Shown piece after piece: positions 25,201 through 37,259 of a DNA stretch of 64,000 nt. Position numbers and translations under genes: made by a program. Location: assembly GCF_000524195.1 (NCBI RefSeq), contig NW_020170445.1:177130-241129 (forward strand). Reading direction: 5' to 3'. The notes under the pieces were generated by a model. It was not told the DNA's origin. It made no database searches and saw nothing but the letters and a program-made list of their open reading frames with translations. The DNA comes from Echinococcus granulosus. Its lineage: Eukaryota; Platyhelminthes; Cestoda; Cyclophyllidea; Taeniidae. Positions within the stretch are counted from its first letter, which is position 1; every line of letters starts with the position of its first letter.

Positions 25201-27571
25201 GACTGCACACAGCTCTTTGTTTATTTGACTGATGCAAGACTGCACCACCGCCACCACCACACAGGCTCTAAAGTCTTCGTTCCACCTATGCCTGTAGTCT
25301 CAGTCCTCCGTACAGTTATACCTTGTAACGTTTACACGGAGGACTCGGGGCGCTAGGTTAGTAGCAGCGGTAAAAGAAACCGAGTTCCATGGCAAAACGC
25401 AAGAATAGAACTTGACAGAGGAAGAGTGTCCGCTGCAGATGGCCGAATCTGTATGGGCTCACCATTCCTGACACTCGCTCCAACCTCAAATTCTGCGGAA
25501 GACAATTAACACCTGAAGTGGTACTAAGCTTAAAAGATTTCGAAAATTCGGTTGAGGATCTGGAGTTTCGGTTCCCTTCTTGCTGCCACGACATTAATCC
25601 CATAACTATGACCTGCAAACACCTTTTTACGTTAGGGCTAAAACTGCTTCAAGACAAGTGCGTTATAACATCTTTAAAAAGAAATAAAGTGGCAAAGATC
25701 TTGAGCCCTAAGCCCAACGCTAGCTCGGAACATAAGCAGAAGAACTGAGGGTACGGCGGTCAATGATTTGAGAAATCCCGTCAAAATAGACGATCGTGGT
25801 CAAGTGAATGAAATTCCCGTATCTTTGAAGGAGACAGTGGTTTTTCATAGAAGAGGATGTATAGATGGAATGAGAATGAAGACCCCGCTGCCGGAAATAT
25901 TTACACAGAAACAGTAGGAACGAGGAGGAGGAGGCAAAAGAAGGTGGACACATCACTTGAACCTCCATCCCCGACCCTCGACGTTGGTGCGTGAGTCACC
26001 ACTCGGTACAGATAAAACCAACAAGGCTTCTGCAAATGTGTGGTGTTCTAAGGTCAGCCACCTTTTATCGGCCAAATGAAAAAAGCCGATCAAGGAAAAA
26101 GGACAAAATTTCACACAAAGAAATGTCAAACAGCAAGCCCTAGAAACCACTCATTGGCTCAACAATTCACCAATCACCCAGCAGTCGATTTAAAAGCCAA
26201 TCAAAAGAAAAATTCATGTCTGAAAGTTGAAATGACCGATTTTAGCTGGCCTATTAATGCAACCAATGGTAGGTAAAAGGTAAGTTAGTGTGTTATCATT
26301 AAATAAGGCAGTTCTATTGGGCTGTGTTTAACAAATGCCGGGAAAATAACCGTCATTTGGGACCAGTAGAACGTTCGTTTTGTAACTGCATAAATAAAAC
26401 ATCACAAAAAGTGCGTGCCGTATCAAATATTTGAGATCAATCAATGAAAAGGAAGCACCCAAGGACCCAACAACCAGGCTAGGAAACAACCGAAAATAAC
26501 GGCAATCAGTTCTCAACGTGATCGTGTTTTTGTAAGTATCTCGGTAGGGGAAAGTAGTAGGTAACGCATCACGATTCCGATAGGAGGTTCGAATGAAAAG
26601 ACGTTCACCAGGGTGTCCTCATTAAGTAAAGGACTTTCCGTGCTTTGTCGTACAAAGATCAAGGAACGCAGAGTGCTAAAGAACCAAGAAAGCACTTGAA
26701 GCTCTTCAACAGACTAAACTAGGCTGATGCCACCACTAAAAAGCGAGAGACCGCATGCAAACTCAGTCAAATGGAGGACTGATTCCTGAAAGAATACTTT
26801 TGACGGTAAGGGTGAAATTCGAGAATCAGATTTACCAGACATCTCACCTTTTAAAGGAAATAATCCCTTAAGGCATTAGAAATCAGCAGAAAAATATCAC
26901 CAACGCAGTCAAACTGAAACTTGATAAACTTTGACTGCAGAAAACAGATAAACGACTAGCCTCCACAGCAGGACAAAAACAGTGAACTCGTGGAAGGGGG
27001 GACAATAATGCTAAAGCAGACAGCATAAACGAAACAAGTGATAATAGTTTCCACAGGGACGAGGGGAATCCGAAGCTGGAATAAGTGCGGACACAAGCAT
27101 TGACTGAGCAAGAAACAGGCAAACACCTAAGGGTAGCGGTCATGAATGCGATGAAAATAATAACGACAAACAGCAGTGAACTCCGATCCAGATGTGAGGT
27201 CCTGGTGTTTATGCAGATGAAAAAGTTCAGCTGAATCATGAACACGAACGGACCTGTATTAAAGCACACAAGCAGGGTCCTGCCACTGTTAGTCAATACG
27301 TAATAAAAAGACGGCTGAAAAATCCACCAAGAGTTTGCCGGAACAATGATAAACAATAGTGTCTGCATCGTCAAGCAAAATAGGACTTGTACGTACATCA
27401 GGAAAGAACTACAGATCATTGAAATGCGAATGCAATAGGGTAGTGGGGTAAGAAAGGAATCAGTACTTTGCCAATATCAAGGAATTAGCACCTACCAAGA
27501 TAGATTTCACCAAAGGAACCACTGCCGATTTTCCGGCCTAGCCGATACCGATTTCCAACACGTAACTCCAT
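10203..27571 (-). CDS. CSNK1D/E-like: casein kinase 1 delta/epsilon-type protein kinase
   Basis: Seven minus-strand exons: 27571-27496, 20931-20821, 20253-20061, 16021-15837, 11579-11409, 11334-11041 and 10972-10203. All phases close to 599 residues. The start [20 protein letters not shown] is nearly identical to vertebrate CK1 delta. Kinase landmarks are intact: glycine loop GSGSFGE, catalytic lysine in [25 protein letters not shown], the CK1 signature [19 protein letters not shown], and [15 protein letters not shown]. These kinases act in Wnt, Hedgehog, circadian and vesicle pathways. After about residue 340 the usual Ser-rich autoinhibitory tail is replaced by roughly 255 residues rich in Gln, Ala, Pro and Gly, ending in a run of fifteen alanines. 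The human protein is about 415 residues. Introns reach 6.6 kb, and the gene occupies 17 kb. Confidence 0.95.
11580..15836. other. CK1 intron 4
   Basis: This 4.3 kb intron lies between the exon ending GIGKS-like sequence (T-loop side) and the DDLESLGYV exon. An 85-codon frame at 12093-12350 (+) has protein-like composition but no splice or homology support. A CAT/CCA-rich tract near 13080-13135 gives artificial His and Pro runs. I see no nested gene. Confidence 0.55.
16022..20060. other. CK1 intron 3 with degenerate GGAT/ATCC repeats
   Basis: The intron contains GGAT/GAAT-rich sequence at about 16430-16700 and 16960-17110, and CATCC/ATTCA-rich sequence at about 18340-18500. No exon-like frames are convincing. 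Confidence 0.5.
16430..17110. repeat. degenerate GGAT/GAAT short-motif repeat
   Basis: ATGGATGG, GAATGGATG and related tetramer-based words recur many times in two blocks with imperfect spacing. This is typical of an old, diverged simple repeat. Confidence 0.5.
20746..20773. repeat. (CA)n microsatellite
   Basis: CA repeats with T and A interruptions, just inside CK1 intron 2 next to the exon that ends at 20821. Confidence 0.8.
20932..27495. other. CK1 intron 1
   Basis: This 6.6 kb first intron has no supportable gene. A 178-codon minus-strand frame at 26883-27419 is strongly hydrophobic and T-rich, has no domain, and is best read as chance. Confidence 0.6.
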
Positions 27572-28216
27572 CAATCACCTAGATGAGCACAAGCACTCCC
27601 TTAAAAACACACAAATTAGCACAAAAGCAATGCAAACATGCAATAATATATAGGCAAACTAAGAAAAAAAACGCCGCTTTGCATGTTACAAATAATAGGA
27701 TGAAATAAGCTATCACAAGTGTGTCCTTCAAAGCCAAAAAACACCAAAAATTTGGTATCAAGTAAAACTAAGAAAGCAAATGGCACAAAATGGGATGAGG
27801 GGTTACCTGGTACTGCTTGCGCTCGGGTATGTAACTTCAAGAGACCACAACAAGGACGAACAATAAATATCCCGCGGACTTTGTGGTAGCCGCCACAGAC
27901 AGAACAACTACTAAAAGTAGGAGAAATGCAATCGAATTCGATAAATTTTCGACCTCTATAACTTTCTACCAGCTTTTGCCTTAAAAACTTTAAATTGCTT
28001 ACAAGTTATGTGCTGGTGTTCTTTGGTCCCAAAGTCATATTTTTAATAAAGGGTGACATACACAATAGTTAATATAATGAATGTCATTAAATCCTTTCGG
28101 TATATTTTTTATAGTAGTAAATATTTTTATTCAAAATGTGCAAATCCATTTCAGAAAACTTCACCCAAACGCGCACATTTTATAAGCGCCTAGACATCAC
28201 AATCATAATACCGTAG

Positions 28217-28412
28217 TGTAATACGATAGTGGTTTATCCCTCGGTTCTGGTGAGGCGCCACTTTTGTGCTTCGAATTAGCCCCCTTGTACCTCGCTGGGT
28301 GGGCTGGCCTTTTGGGCCATGCCAATAGCCCAGACACCTTCTCCGTGCTGAATATATATTCTGCCCGAGTATTGTGTCTTCTTTCGTCTTCAGGGAGTCC
28401 CGGGACGCTACA
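28217..28412. mobile_element. solo-LTR-like repeat, copy 1
   Basis: A 196-bp unit starting TGTAATACGAT and ending CGCTACA, the TG...CA termini of a long terminal repeat. It is flanked by a perfect 4-bp duplication, GTAG, at 28213-28216 and 28413-28416. The second copy at 29962 shares about nine in ten bases by eye. It contains a GGCC-rich hairpin-like core (GGGCTGGCCTTTTGGGCC) and an AATATATAT stretch. A perfect direct flank on one copy suggests a solo LTR instead of one end of a longer element. It may belong to the TRIM-type elements of tapeworms; that link is inferred. Confidence 0.7.
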
Positions 28413-29961
28413 GTAGATTTAATTACACACCGGAAAGCAATTTGTGCATTTAAAATAAGAAAGCATGTTTGTGTTGCTTAAATATGGCAGCACAATTAAA
28501 AACAACTCGGTTTTTACTTTTATCTTAGCCCTTTAGTAGTTTTCCTACCCATGTAACCGCCTGAAATATTTGTAAACGGCCCAATTTTTATTCTTTTATT
28601 TACGCATAATGTTTCATAGACTAAAATGGGGGTACAGGGAAGGTTCGTTGAATGAAATGGAAGAGTGCTCAGTATTGTGTAGTGGAAGAACAATGGCAGG
28701 AATTAGAAGTCCGGGAGGATCATACCCAGTGTGCCCAATAGCATACACTGAGTTTAAGGATAACTTTAACCTTAGTAATGGTTGGTGCACCGTCTTTCAA
28801 TCTTTATCAGTAGTTTTCCAGAGCTTAATCTTCATTACTAAAATTAATCCGATCAACAAGTGTTTCATGGGGTTTGAAACGGTGGAATAGTGGTTGTCGA
28901 AATATTCCGACTTGAAGTGTAGTCGAATTTGTGATGTACCCATTAAATCACGGACATTTACCACGCGTTCCTTCGTAAATAAAATGTCTGCTATCATTTA
29001 AAATATGCTGTATAAGAAGCCTTAAATCATCACGGAATAATGCACATTAAATGTGCTTTTAAGGAAAGAATTGGCCCTTGTTTGGTAAAAAGTTGGGTAG
29101 AATTTTAGTACTATACCAAAATATTGTTAGTATAACGATCAAAGTCCACAAAGTGAATGCCTACATCTGAACTACATTCATCCATTTTAAAATGCAGATA
29201 GGCTAAGGCATAGACTCTTCCGCACTGCTGAGGAAGTGCATCAGTTGGACAAAAATAGCCAGCTGACATACTGAAAACTAGAAAAAAGTCGGAAGGAGTG
29301 TTAAAGCGCACCATTAAGAGGGCGAAATCTGCACGCATTACTTACTGAACGTGCGTCACTGATGACGATGACTTTTCTAAAGCGATGCCATTCTGATCAA
29401 CAAAGTAATTAAGATATGAGGTCTAGCCCACAATTGCTTTAGAGTAGATTCATGAAATTCCAACGCTGCTTCCATGGGATTTGGATTTGATGCTGCAATT
29501 CATACTTGCATATCGGATGTTTTGTGGATTAGGTAAGGTAATATCATTAGACATCTTACATTGTTCTGCACCTCTACTACCCGAATGTTCAAAAGTGGTC
29601 GGGAATTTTCCATCGGGATGGATGAGGAGCCTCAATTTAAGATCCGCTATCTGAATGCAATCGCTGAGCCTATCCTGTAGTTGATCTTCTTGTTACACAT
29701 TTAGTAGCCTGAGCAAGAAACAAAAGAAAGAATGCATAAACAATCTGAGAGTAGGAGTGATTCAACTTCATTCAACTTCATTGAAAGGCTAGATAATGCG
29801 TAGATTAGGTTTATAACGAAACCCTCAAGATTGATTTGGAAGTAAAAAAGAATCTGCATCCGTTATTGCATTAAAGAGGTTGCTAAACACTCCTAGGTGT
29901 TGTCTCTAAAAAATATAGTCAGGCAAATATTAAAAGTGGTGAAGCCACACAGTAGGCATGT

Positions 29962-30149
29962 TGTAATACGATAATAGTTTATCTCTCGGTTCTGGCGAGG
30001 CGCCACTTTTGTAGTTTGAATTAGCCCTTTTGTACCTCGCTGGGTGGGCTGGCCTTTTGGGCCATGCCTATAGCCCAGACACCTTCTCCGTGCTAAATAT
30101 ATATATTCTGCCCGAGTATTTTGTCTTCAGGGAGCCCCGGGGCGCTACA
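29962..30149. mobile_element. solo-LTR-like repeat, copy 2
   Basis: A 188-bp unit in the same orientation as the copy at 28217, with the same TGTAATACGAT start and GCGCTACA end. It lacks a short CTTTCGTCTT segment near the 3' end. The flanking four bases (ATGT before, GTGT after) match at three of four positions, so a target duplication is only suggested. The 1.5 kb between the two copies shows no coding domain and no obvious primer-binding site. Confidence 0.65.
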
Positions 30150-30444
30150 GTGTAATATGGGTGGCTGAGCACTTTAGCTACGACGGCTTTTAACTTTTTG
30201 TTGCCTTGAGCTTTGTAATGGTCCACTGCTCCCTTTGAGTTGTACCAAATTAAGTTATTATAAACTTTTACCTTACCTGTTTTTAGTAGTCCTTAATACG
30301 AAATATTAAGATCTTATTGCGATTGCAAAGGGGTCGCTTTAGTACAACAAAGTACTTTCAAACGTCTTAAGAGCTAATTTTGCGAACATTATACAAACTG
30401 GTCTTTAGTACTTTTCCAGTAAGAGTCTTTTATTCTTCGCACAG

Positions 30445-33400
30445 TTTTCCGCCATTCAAAAATTCCAGGCTAACTAATCAAAGCACTGTATACCCAGGCC
30501 TGGTGGGATACACTTTTCGTCTACCCAAGTATGTTTTTTCGTTTCGATGCTTGCAAATTTTAGCGTACTTGACCATATAGCATTCAGGTTTAAGATGTAA
30601 CCCACTTTTGCCATGTTAATCTTTGCATTTAGTGTCTTCATGTTTCACTTCACAGGTTTCTTTCTCAGAATAATTCCTGAGGATATGAATCTTGATAAAA
30701 TTATTGTCTGTGGCCCGGACGGATTCCGTCACCAAGGAAATTGCAGTGTGTCGATTGAAGGGGTCGAAGTCACTGACCAAGAGAAAGCCTTTCGGGTAAC
30801 TCGTCCCCACTTTTTTTATGGAAGGCCTTTTTCCCTTTCTAGCTTTTTTTCTATCTCATATGTACAGATTCAGTGCAGGGAAATCGACTTTCTTCTGGTG
30901 ATACCTCCGCTGCAACCTCCCGCCTCCTCCAATTCTTCCTCGTCCTCGACTCCTGCCTCTACAGGAGTGCAACGCCGATTTGGCAGTGCTACCGTGCCAC
31001 CGCCACATTGGTACACTTTGGGTATCGGTACAAAGGACTTCCTCTTCTTTGAAATCAGTGTTCCCACCCAAGCTGAACAGGAGCTGATTTACAAGGCCCT
31101 TGTAGAGTACAGTAAGACCTTCGCCCTTAGTCAATTTCTGGTTTTTAGTTTCCTAGTCGTTGAAACCCCTTTCTTTTTTGGTTTTCAGTTAAAATGGCAG
31201 TGTGGAAGAGGGTGAAATCAGGGTCGGTGGCTTTTAACTGTTCTGGCTCCAACCATGATGGTTGGAATGCTTTTTCACCAGAGGAGGATTTTGCGAAAGA
31301 GATCGCTTCTGGTATTGTGCGCGTCAGCCGGGTCAATGAGAACTTTAGAGTATGTATTTGATCGACTAATTGGTAAATTTTATCGCTTCTTACATTTTGA
31401 GACATTTTATCGCTAAAGCACTTGGAAATGCTTAGATAAGTGCTCGCACTTGTTAGTCAAGTACTCATTTATGTATTGAAGAGCAATATATTTCCACTTT
31501 ATGAATTCTTCTAACGGTCCTAATTTATGCCGACAAAGTCGTTGCAGACATCAACGGGTCTCTAGTACTAAAGGGATTGCTTTTGACTGCCCTCTCAATG
31601 TCGCCTCAGTCACCCTAATCCAAGAAGTTCAAATTATTTTACCATTGGGGCTAGCAAGATCGTAGGCGCTTTGACTCTCCTCTCCTGGGACCTGTAAGAC
31701 ATACTTTAGAAGCATCTTCTATAAAATACGTTTTCATCTACTAATCCAGAGGTTGATAATCCGTTTCAATATTCGGAAGCTGCGCTTTGCGTGTCCTTCA
31801 AAAGTGTTTAGGAAACAGGAAAGGAAAAGCATGGAACTGTCAAAAAAAATAACATATCTGAGACAACATATCAGACACTCTTTATTCTGCCGAAAGAAGA
31901 CTCTGGCACCACTAAGGGAATGTGAACGTTCTCGATGATGCTACGTACCAATTTAAGATTCGATTCACTTACAGGAACTTGACGGTTTTTCCCCCTCCGA
32001 GACATATTCAACAGATTTTTTTGTGCTTTTAGATCTGTTCGACCTATCCCGAAGCAAATGTTGTACCCGCTTCAATTGATGATGAGGTGATTGCGGAAGC
32101 CGCTACCGATAGACGGAATTGCCGATTCCCTGTGATTAAATACTATCATTCCGTCAAATCAGTAAGTGCTGCACGCCCAACTCAATGATCCAACTGGTAG
32201 TATGTTTACCCCGTTTTCTCCCCACCTAGACCATTTTAGCTACTGCTGCAGAGTTCTCTAGCACCAGCAGTTGTAGTGGTAGCAGAGTCAGTCAAATGCC
32301 TGCGTCGGATGACTCATCCTCGATTTCATCAGTAGTCTTGCAGCGGTGCACAGCCAACGAAAAACTTCTGGAGGCGATGCTGCCTCCTGGAAAGAGGGGC
32401 CTTATTATTGATCTGCGCAGTCATGGTAACTCCGCTGCTTCCTCAAAATTCAAGAAAACGAGTAAGCACTGTTGTTCTTTTGCATTCATTTATTTTTAAA
32501 TTTGAGGTGAGGAACAGGTTTAGGGTAGGCAAGGAAAGAGAATGCTTAATAAGGCTCTCAACCTGAGAATGGCGGTGTTTTTTTCATAGAAAATAAACGG
32601 AATCGCGACCTCTCCTCGATAGTAGAAGCCAATCTACCCAAAAATACCCACAAACGATGGTCTTTGAGTCGGTTTTTTAGAGGTTAGTGGTGCTCGCTGA
32701 TCCATCGCGCCTACTTCCCCTTTCCCATTCCTAATCGCTCTTATCCCACTTACGTACAATTGAGTTCTCGACCTCCTCAGTTTTGCAACTCATTGATATT
32801 CAGCAGCGTTGTTATTTTAGCCTCGGCAATATGCTCTNNNNNNNNNNNNNNNNNNNNNNNNNNNNNNNNNNNNNNNNNNNNNNNNNNNNNNNNNNNNNNN
32901 NNNNNNNNNNNNNNNNNNNNNNNNNNNNNNNNNNNNNGTGAGTTACCCAAGTGGAAAGGGTTGTTTGAGACCTCCTATTTTAGAAATGTGAGAATGTTTT
33001 AAGCAAATCACACGGGGCTCTTCTTTTGAACCTAATTTATTGTTTATCGGGGAGAAAAAATAAGCATTCAACTTAGTTCATTCCTTAGTAGTGCGGCTGA
33101 GAACTCATTTGTATTGCGCTGACCAAAATTGCCGCCTTAACCTCATTTTTCGCTCTGTCGTTAGCTTCCTTCAAGGTAATCATCTGGCTTGATTTCTTTT
33201 GTTGTCTTTTCTCCTAGATGCAGAAATGGATCGGTTTGACCAACGTTGGAAGCGCATTGCTAAACCTCTACCGGAGATTAATGAAATTCATTCAATCTTC
33301 GTCCAATTCATTCGAGGTGGGTACCGGTTGGTGAATGCCTCTGGCTCTTTCCGTAACTGGTCTCTCCTTTGACCAATCGGAGTTGCCGATGTTTGGTTTC

Positions 33401-35596
33401 TACCCCACCTTAGACATTACGCGTCCGGCGGAGATAGCACCTCAACAGAATGCGAATTCTTCGCTTTCTCCCAGCATTGGCTACAGTCTGACGAGTTTTC
33501 TACCTTTGGGTAATGCCGACCTCTCGACAGCCCTGCGGTCATCTCCTGCCGGTTCTAGCGATGACATGGCTGAGATACATGGCGCCTTCGCTGGTGTCAA
33601 GGTTGGGAAGTGTACTCATTCGGTTTAGATGGGACGCATGAATCTATTTGGCGGTCTGTTGTAACTGCATAGGAACTCTAGTCGGTTGGCAGAAGTGACA
33701 GTAAGAGAATGGTGTGATTTAAGCATGCGAAAGTTAAGAAGTCCACAAATGAAGCGTAACAGTAGCCGATTTACCATGAGCGGCAATGTTCCTGTTCCGT
33801 CAGGTGAGCCTCAAAAAGTCATCTGCATGGCTCGGTCTGGTGCGCGACACCCTGGCAACAGCCGTTGCTGGTGCCTGCGCTCTCGACGGTCGCGATTTAG
33901 CTGCGCGTAATCAACTTGATCATGATCGAGCGGCTCTCACCCGATCCGCTGGCTGTATCCCCGAGGCGGAGCTAAAGGCGCGACTGGCTGTGATGACGAC
34001 CAGTGGCGCGTCGCTGCTCATTGTCGGTGGGGATGGACGCGACCAGTGCCTCCTTGTGTCCGCTTTGGTGCAGGTCATCCTCTCTCCCGCTGTGCGAACT
34101 ATCAGAGGGTAAAGTAAAAATGTTTTTTACAATTAATACCCAACTTCTGTTTCTTTTTCAATACTTTAATTCTGGCGTATGTAACTTTCTGCTAATTGGT
34201 TGAGACCTGTACTTTAAACGTTATATTCGATCCATCTCTAAAAGCATGATAACGCACATAGGTTCTTGAGCATCATACAGTGGAATTGAGGGATCAGTGG
34301 AAGAGCTCCCTTCCATCGAGTTGTGGAAATGAACGCCATGCCAGAGTGGAAAACTAAGGCTTACTTGTAAGTTGCTTAACGAGTAGTAATTTTACAGATT
34401 TGAGGCTCTCATACAAAGAGAATGGATATCCGCCGGACACGCCTTTTCGGAGCGTTGTTCGCACCTCCTCACACAGTCCAGTGACTCTATGCTCACCGTA
34501 GCTGCGCCCGTTTTCCTCCTCTTTCTGGATTGTATCTGGCAGGTGTGTAATGGTTTGGCTTGCTACTTAAAGGAATTAAGCAGAGTGTATGCGTTGACTT
34601 TCTTGTTGCGGCCCCTTTTTAGATATGGTGCCAGTATCCGAGTTCGTTTGAATTTAATGAGGAATTCCTTCTGTACTTGGTAAAGCATGTCTATGCCTTT
34701 GAATTCGGTAATTATTTCGACTCACTTTGTCTCCTTATTTTTTTTTTCAATATTTTTTTCTATTTTGGCCACTGTAGATGGTAGAAAGAGTTGTCCCTCT
34801 AGCATTGATAACTCACCGCAGGACAATTCTTTTAAAGAATTACAAATTAGAAACTCCGCACATTTTTGTGATTAGTGTTAGCTTTAATGTGCTTCAGACG
34901 CCTTAAAATTCTGCACGAACTTCTGACATGAGATGAGCCGTAGACTTACTTCTTATTTATATCTTGCTTCAAAAGCCTCAAATTTATTGTCTCAAATACT
35001 AAATTCATAAGCTTAATGCTTCTTTTCTGTAGGCACATTTCTGGGAGATTCGGATCAGATGAGGGGATCTCTAAGGCTATCAAAAAATACAGATTCTTTT
35101 TGGTACGTTCAAAAGTATCCATCAGGAGGATACATTTAGTGTAATATCCTCGATAAAGTCGAAAAATGAATAATTATTTTCTCTCACCAGGTCACACGTC
35201 AATTCTGATGACGTTTTATCGAAGATTCGAAATTGCCTCTATTCCCCACCCAGTCAAGATGCAGACAGCGAGTCACTATCCTGCTGGCCATGTCTTTCAC
35301 CCCAAGCTCTCGTACGTTTACTGAACCGCCTTTTCCATGGAACTCCCACTTTTTTATTGTTGCCCAGGTTTACTTACTTACGACACCGAACCTTGCGAGG
35401 TCAACTCCGATTTTTTTAGTGCAACGCCATAACAGTGGTGAATTCACTTCTCTTCTAGAACATTTGGAGGGAAGTCTACCAGAGAGTGGTTTTGCCCTAC
35501 CCCTGTCGAATTTGGTCCGATCGACGCGAGGCCTTAGTCGACGCCTACGCGGAGTACAGAGAAGCTCTCAGCACGGCTCAGAAACTGGAAAAGTAG
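30445..35596 (+). CDS. MTMR9: myotubularin-related protein 9-like pseudophosphatase (5' end unresolved)
   Basis: Exons 30445-30528 (tentative), 30669-30795, 30868-31111, 31189-31349, 32033-32161, 32230-32461, 33218-33316, 33414-33601, 33804-34108, 34398-34542, 34623-34707, 35033-35102, 35191-35311 and 35459-35596 join in phase to about 709 residues. The start codon is not found. The N-terminal part is a diverged PH-GRAM domain with a Ser-rich insert. The phosphatase-like domain shows SIDDEVI, KRGLIIDLRS, RTIRGFEALIQREW, VFLLFLDCIWQ, SFEFNEEFL and GTFLGDSDQ. The active-site loop reads VGGDGRDQ, so the CX5R cysteine and arginine are absent, as in MTMR9. MTMR9 binds and activates MTMR6/7/8. A short coiled-coil-like tail follows. 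An assembly gap interrupts the intron before 33218. Confidence 0.93.
32838..32937. other. assembly gap, 100 N
   Basis: Exactly 100 Ns, which is a conventional placeholder length. It lies in the MTMR9-like intron between exons ending at 32461 and starting at 33218, so the true intron length is unknown. Confidence 1.
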
Positions 35597-35962
35597 ATCT
35601 TTTTCCCACTAGACACTTTCTTAATGGTTCCAATAGCCAATGAAATCAGTATATGCTTTGGTTCTATAGATGGATTATGCTAAAGTCCTTAAAATGGAAA
35701 CTAGAACTAGTTCAAGTAAACTAATTGAGTAAATTATTTTTACTTCAGGATCGTGCGTGATTTAATGGACGAGGCCTCAGAGAGGAATCTCCTTCCTGCT
35801 AAATAGACCAATTTTACTTCCGTGGCAGGATGTCACATTATTAACATTCTTATCGAACCAACTGCTTTTACGAGAAAAGAAAAGAGTAGACGTGATCAAC
35901 CTCCATTCATTTATTTTTACAGTGCCAAAGTAACTTTATGAGAGGTGAACATGATTTTACGG

Positions 35963-36247
35963 TTATTCCTGGTCTTCGTTTTGCTCATCCGTGGGCTCCA
36001 CAACTACGAAAAGACAAATTTGTGCCTAAGTGGAAATAAGTTGCCAGCAGCGCATGCAACCATTCTGCTTACCACAGTCGTCTCCAATTTTGGCTGTCAG
36101 TACAGCATTGATACGCTTCTGGAGGGTTGGCAAGGATTTCAGCATATCCTTGGAGGAGAATATGCCATCATCATTGTCAAGTGGAACAACAATGTGGATA
36201 TTTTCAGCAGAGCCAGTTTCGTCATAGAGGATGCCGCTGCATTCCAT
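35963..36247 (-). CDS. GON7-like: small acidic protein, candidate KEOPS subunit GON7
   Basis: Two minus-strand exons, 36247-36073 and 36003-35963, joined by a 69-nt GT...AG intron with a strong GTAAGC donor, encode 71 residues. The start MECSGILYDETGSAENIH, a short predicted helix (KDMLKSLPTLQKRINAVL) and a very acidic end (EPTDEQNEDQE) mirror the layout of vertebrate GON7, which is about 100 residues with an N-terminal strand, a helix and an acidic disordered tail. GON7 caps LAGE3 in the KEOPS complex, which makes the t6A modification of tRNA. Identity is low, so this is a candidate call. AATAAA on the minus strand lies about 50 bp past the stop. It faces MTMR9 tail to tail. Confidence 0.5.
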
Positions 36248-37259
36248 CCGTTTGAAACTAAGCGTCTAGGCCATTCAACAAACAGTCGGGATGCTAAGTA
36301 CCAACAGGTAGCGAGAATTTTACTACGAAGGAGGCGATCCCGCAGGGGAGGTCGCTTTTAACATTTTACACCCAAGGCCATGAGGTGTGGCAGGTTGATC
36401 AATTCCAAAAACTTAAAGATTTGGTTAGAAAGCGAGAATAAGGGTGGGGATTTAGTTGGGTTACTGCACGTAGGTTATGCTGGAACACAAGAGGGGTGAT
36501 ATTCGGGTAAAAAAACTGGCGAATGCCAATTAACGCGATACTAACAGAGGAAAGTAAAAAGGTATGCTTGGTTGCTGCAGTGAACGCAGATTTCAGCAAA
36601 TAAAAGACCATGAAAACAACGCATCACCTCAAAAATCCCAGTTTACACACAAGTATTTAGTGCGCACGGTTACTTTGTTATTTTGTCAGATACGTTCAAA
36701 GTAACAAGGGTAATTAGAACTTAAGTTATTAGAAGAAAGGTCTAGTGCACGTCTAAAAATAGTTGAAAGTTACAGAAGCCAATTAACAGGTGTTAAGACA
36801 AATTTTACCCACCGCTCTCTGCTCAGAAAAAGGTTCTTATTTTCGCCTATGTGTTTAACACTATTTTAGTAAAAAAATTTAGTAAATTTAGAGGAAAATA
36901 AAAATTAGCGGATGCGAGGATTAGAAGAGCAATGAAATATTATCCTGTTGGTCGCAAGAAAAAAAATTCGGCCCCATTAGTCAAATAACCAATTTAGGAG
37001 CCTAATGTTTTTTTCAGTTAACTGGGTCAGTTCGTTTTTCATGATTCCTTTTTGTCCAGAGTTGATTTTTTTCGCATTGTGCCTTTTTTGTGAGCTAATA
37101 CAAACGCCGAATTTAAAGCTTTAAAACATATTCGCCGAATTTTTTTAAGAAAAAATTTGCAGGATTCGCGTTGCACGGTAATAATTATCAGTCGTTTATC
37201 CTCATTGATGTAGCTGTGTTTCGTCTTCACGCCGCTGCATCTTGAGGTCGCTTGCCGTG

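Larger units (their letters stand above)
27572..30444. other. intergenic between CK1 and MTMR9-like genes
   Basis: Holds the two LTR-like units. The region also includes the CK1 5' flank. An open frame at 28609-28890 (+) has no recognisable domain. No other gene is supported. Confidence 0.5.

Noticed and set aside
26883..27419. 178-codon minus-strand open frame with many hydrophobic residues inside CK1 intron 1
   Set aside because: T-rich low-complexity composition gives artificial Phe/Leu/Ser/Val runs; no domain, splice context or ATG context; lies directly after the CK1 first-exon donor.
28413..29961. Interpretation of the two LTR-like units as the ends of one intact element
   Set aside because: The first copy has its own perfect 4-bp target duplication, and no primer-binding site or coding region lies between them; two independent solo units fit better.
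33319..33413. Coding frame starting at 33335 in front of the MTMR9 exon
   Set aside because: It is in a different phase from the preceding exon; the splice from 33316 to 33414 with a good pyrimidine tract restores phase, so this part is intron.
35945..36361. 138-codon plus-strand open frame with a signal-peptide-like start
   Set aside because: The opposite strand carries the better-supported two-exon GON7-like gene with a strong splice donor; the plus frame has no homology.
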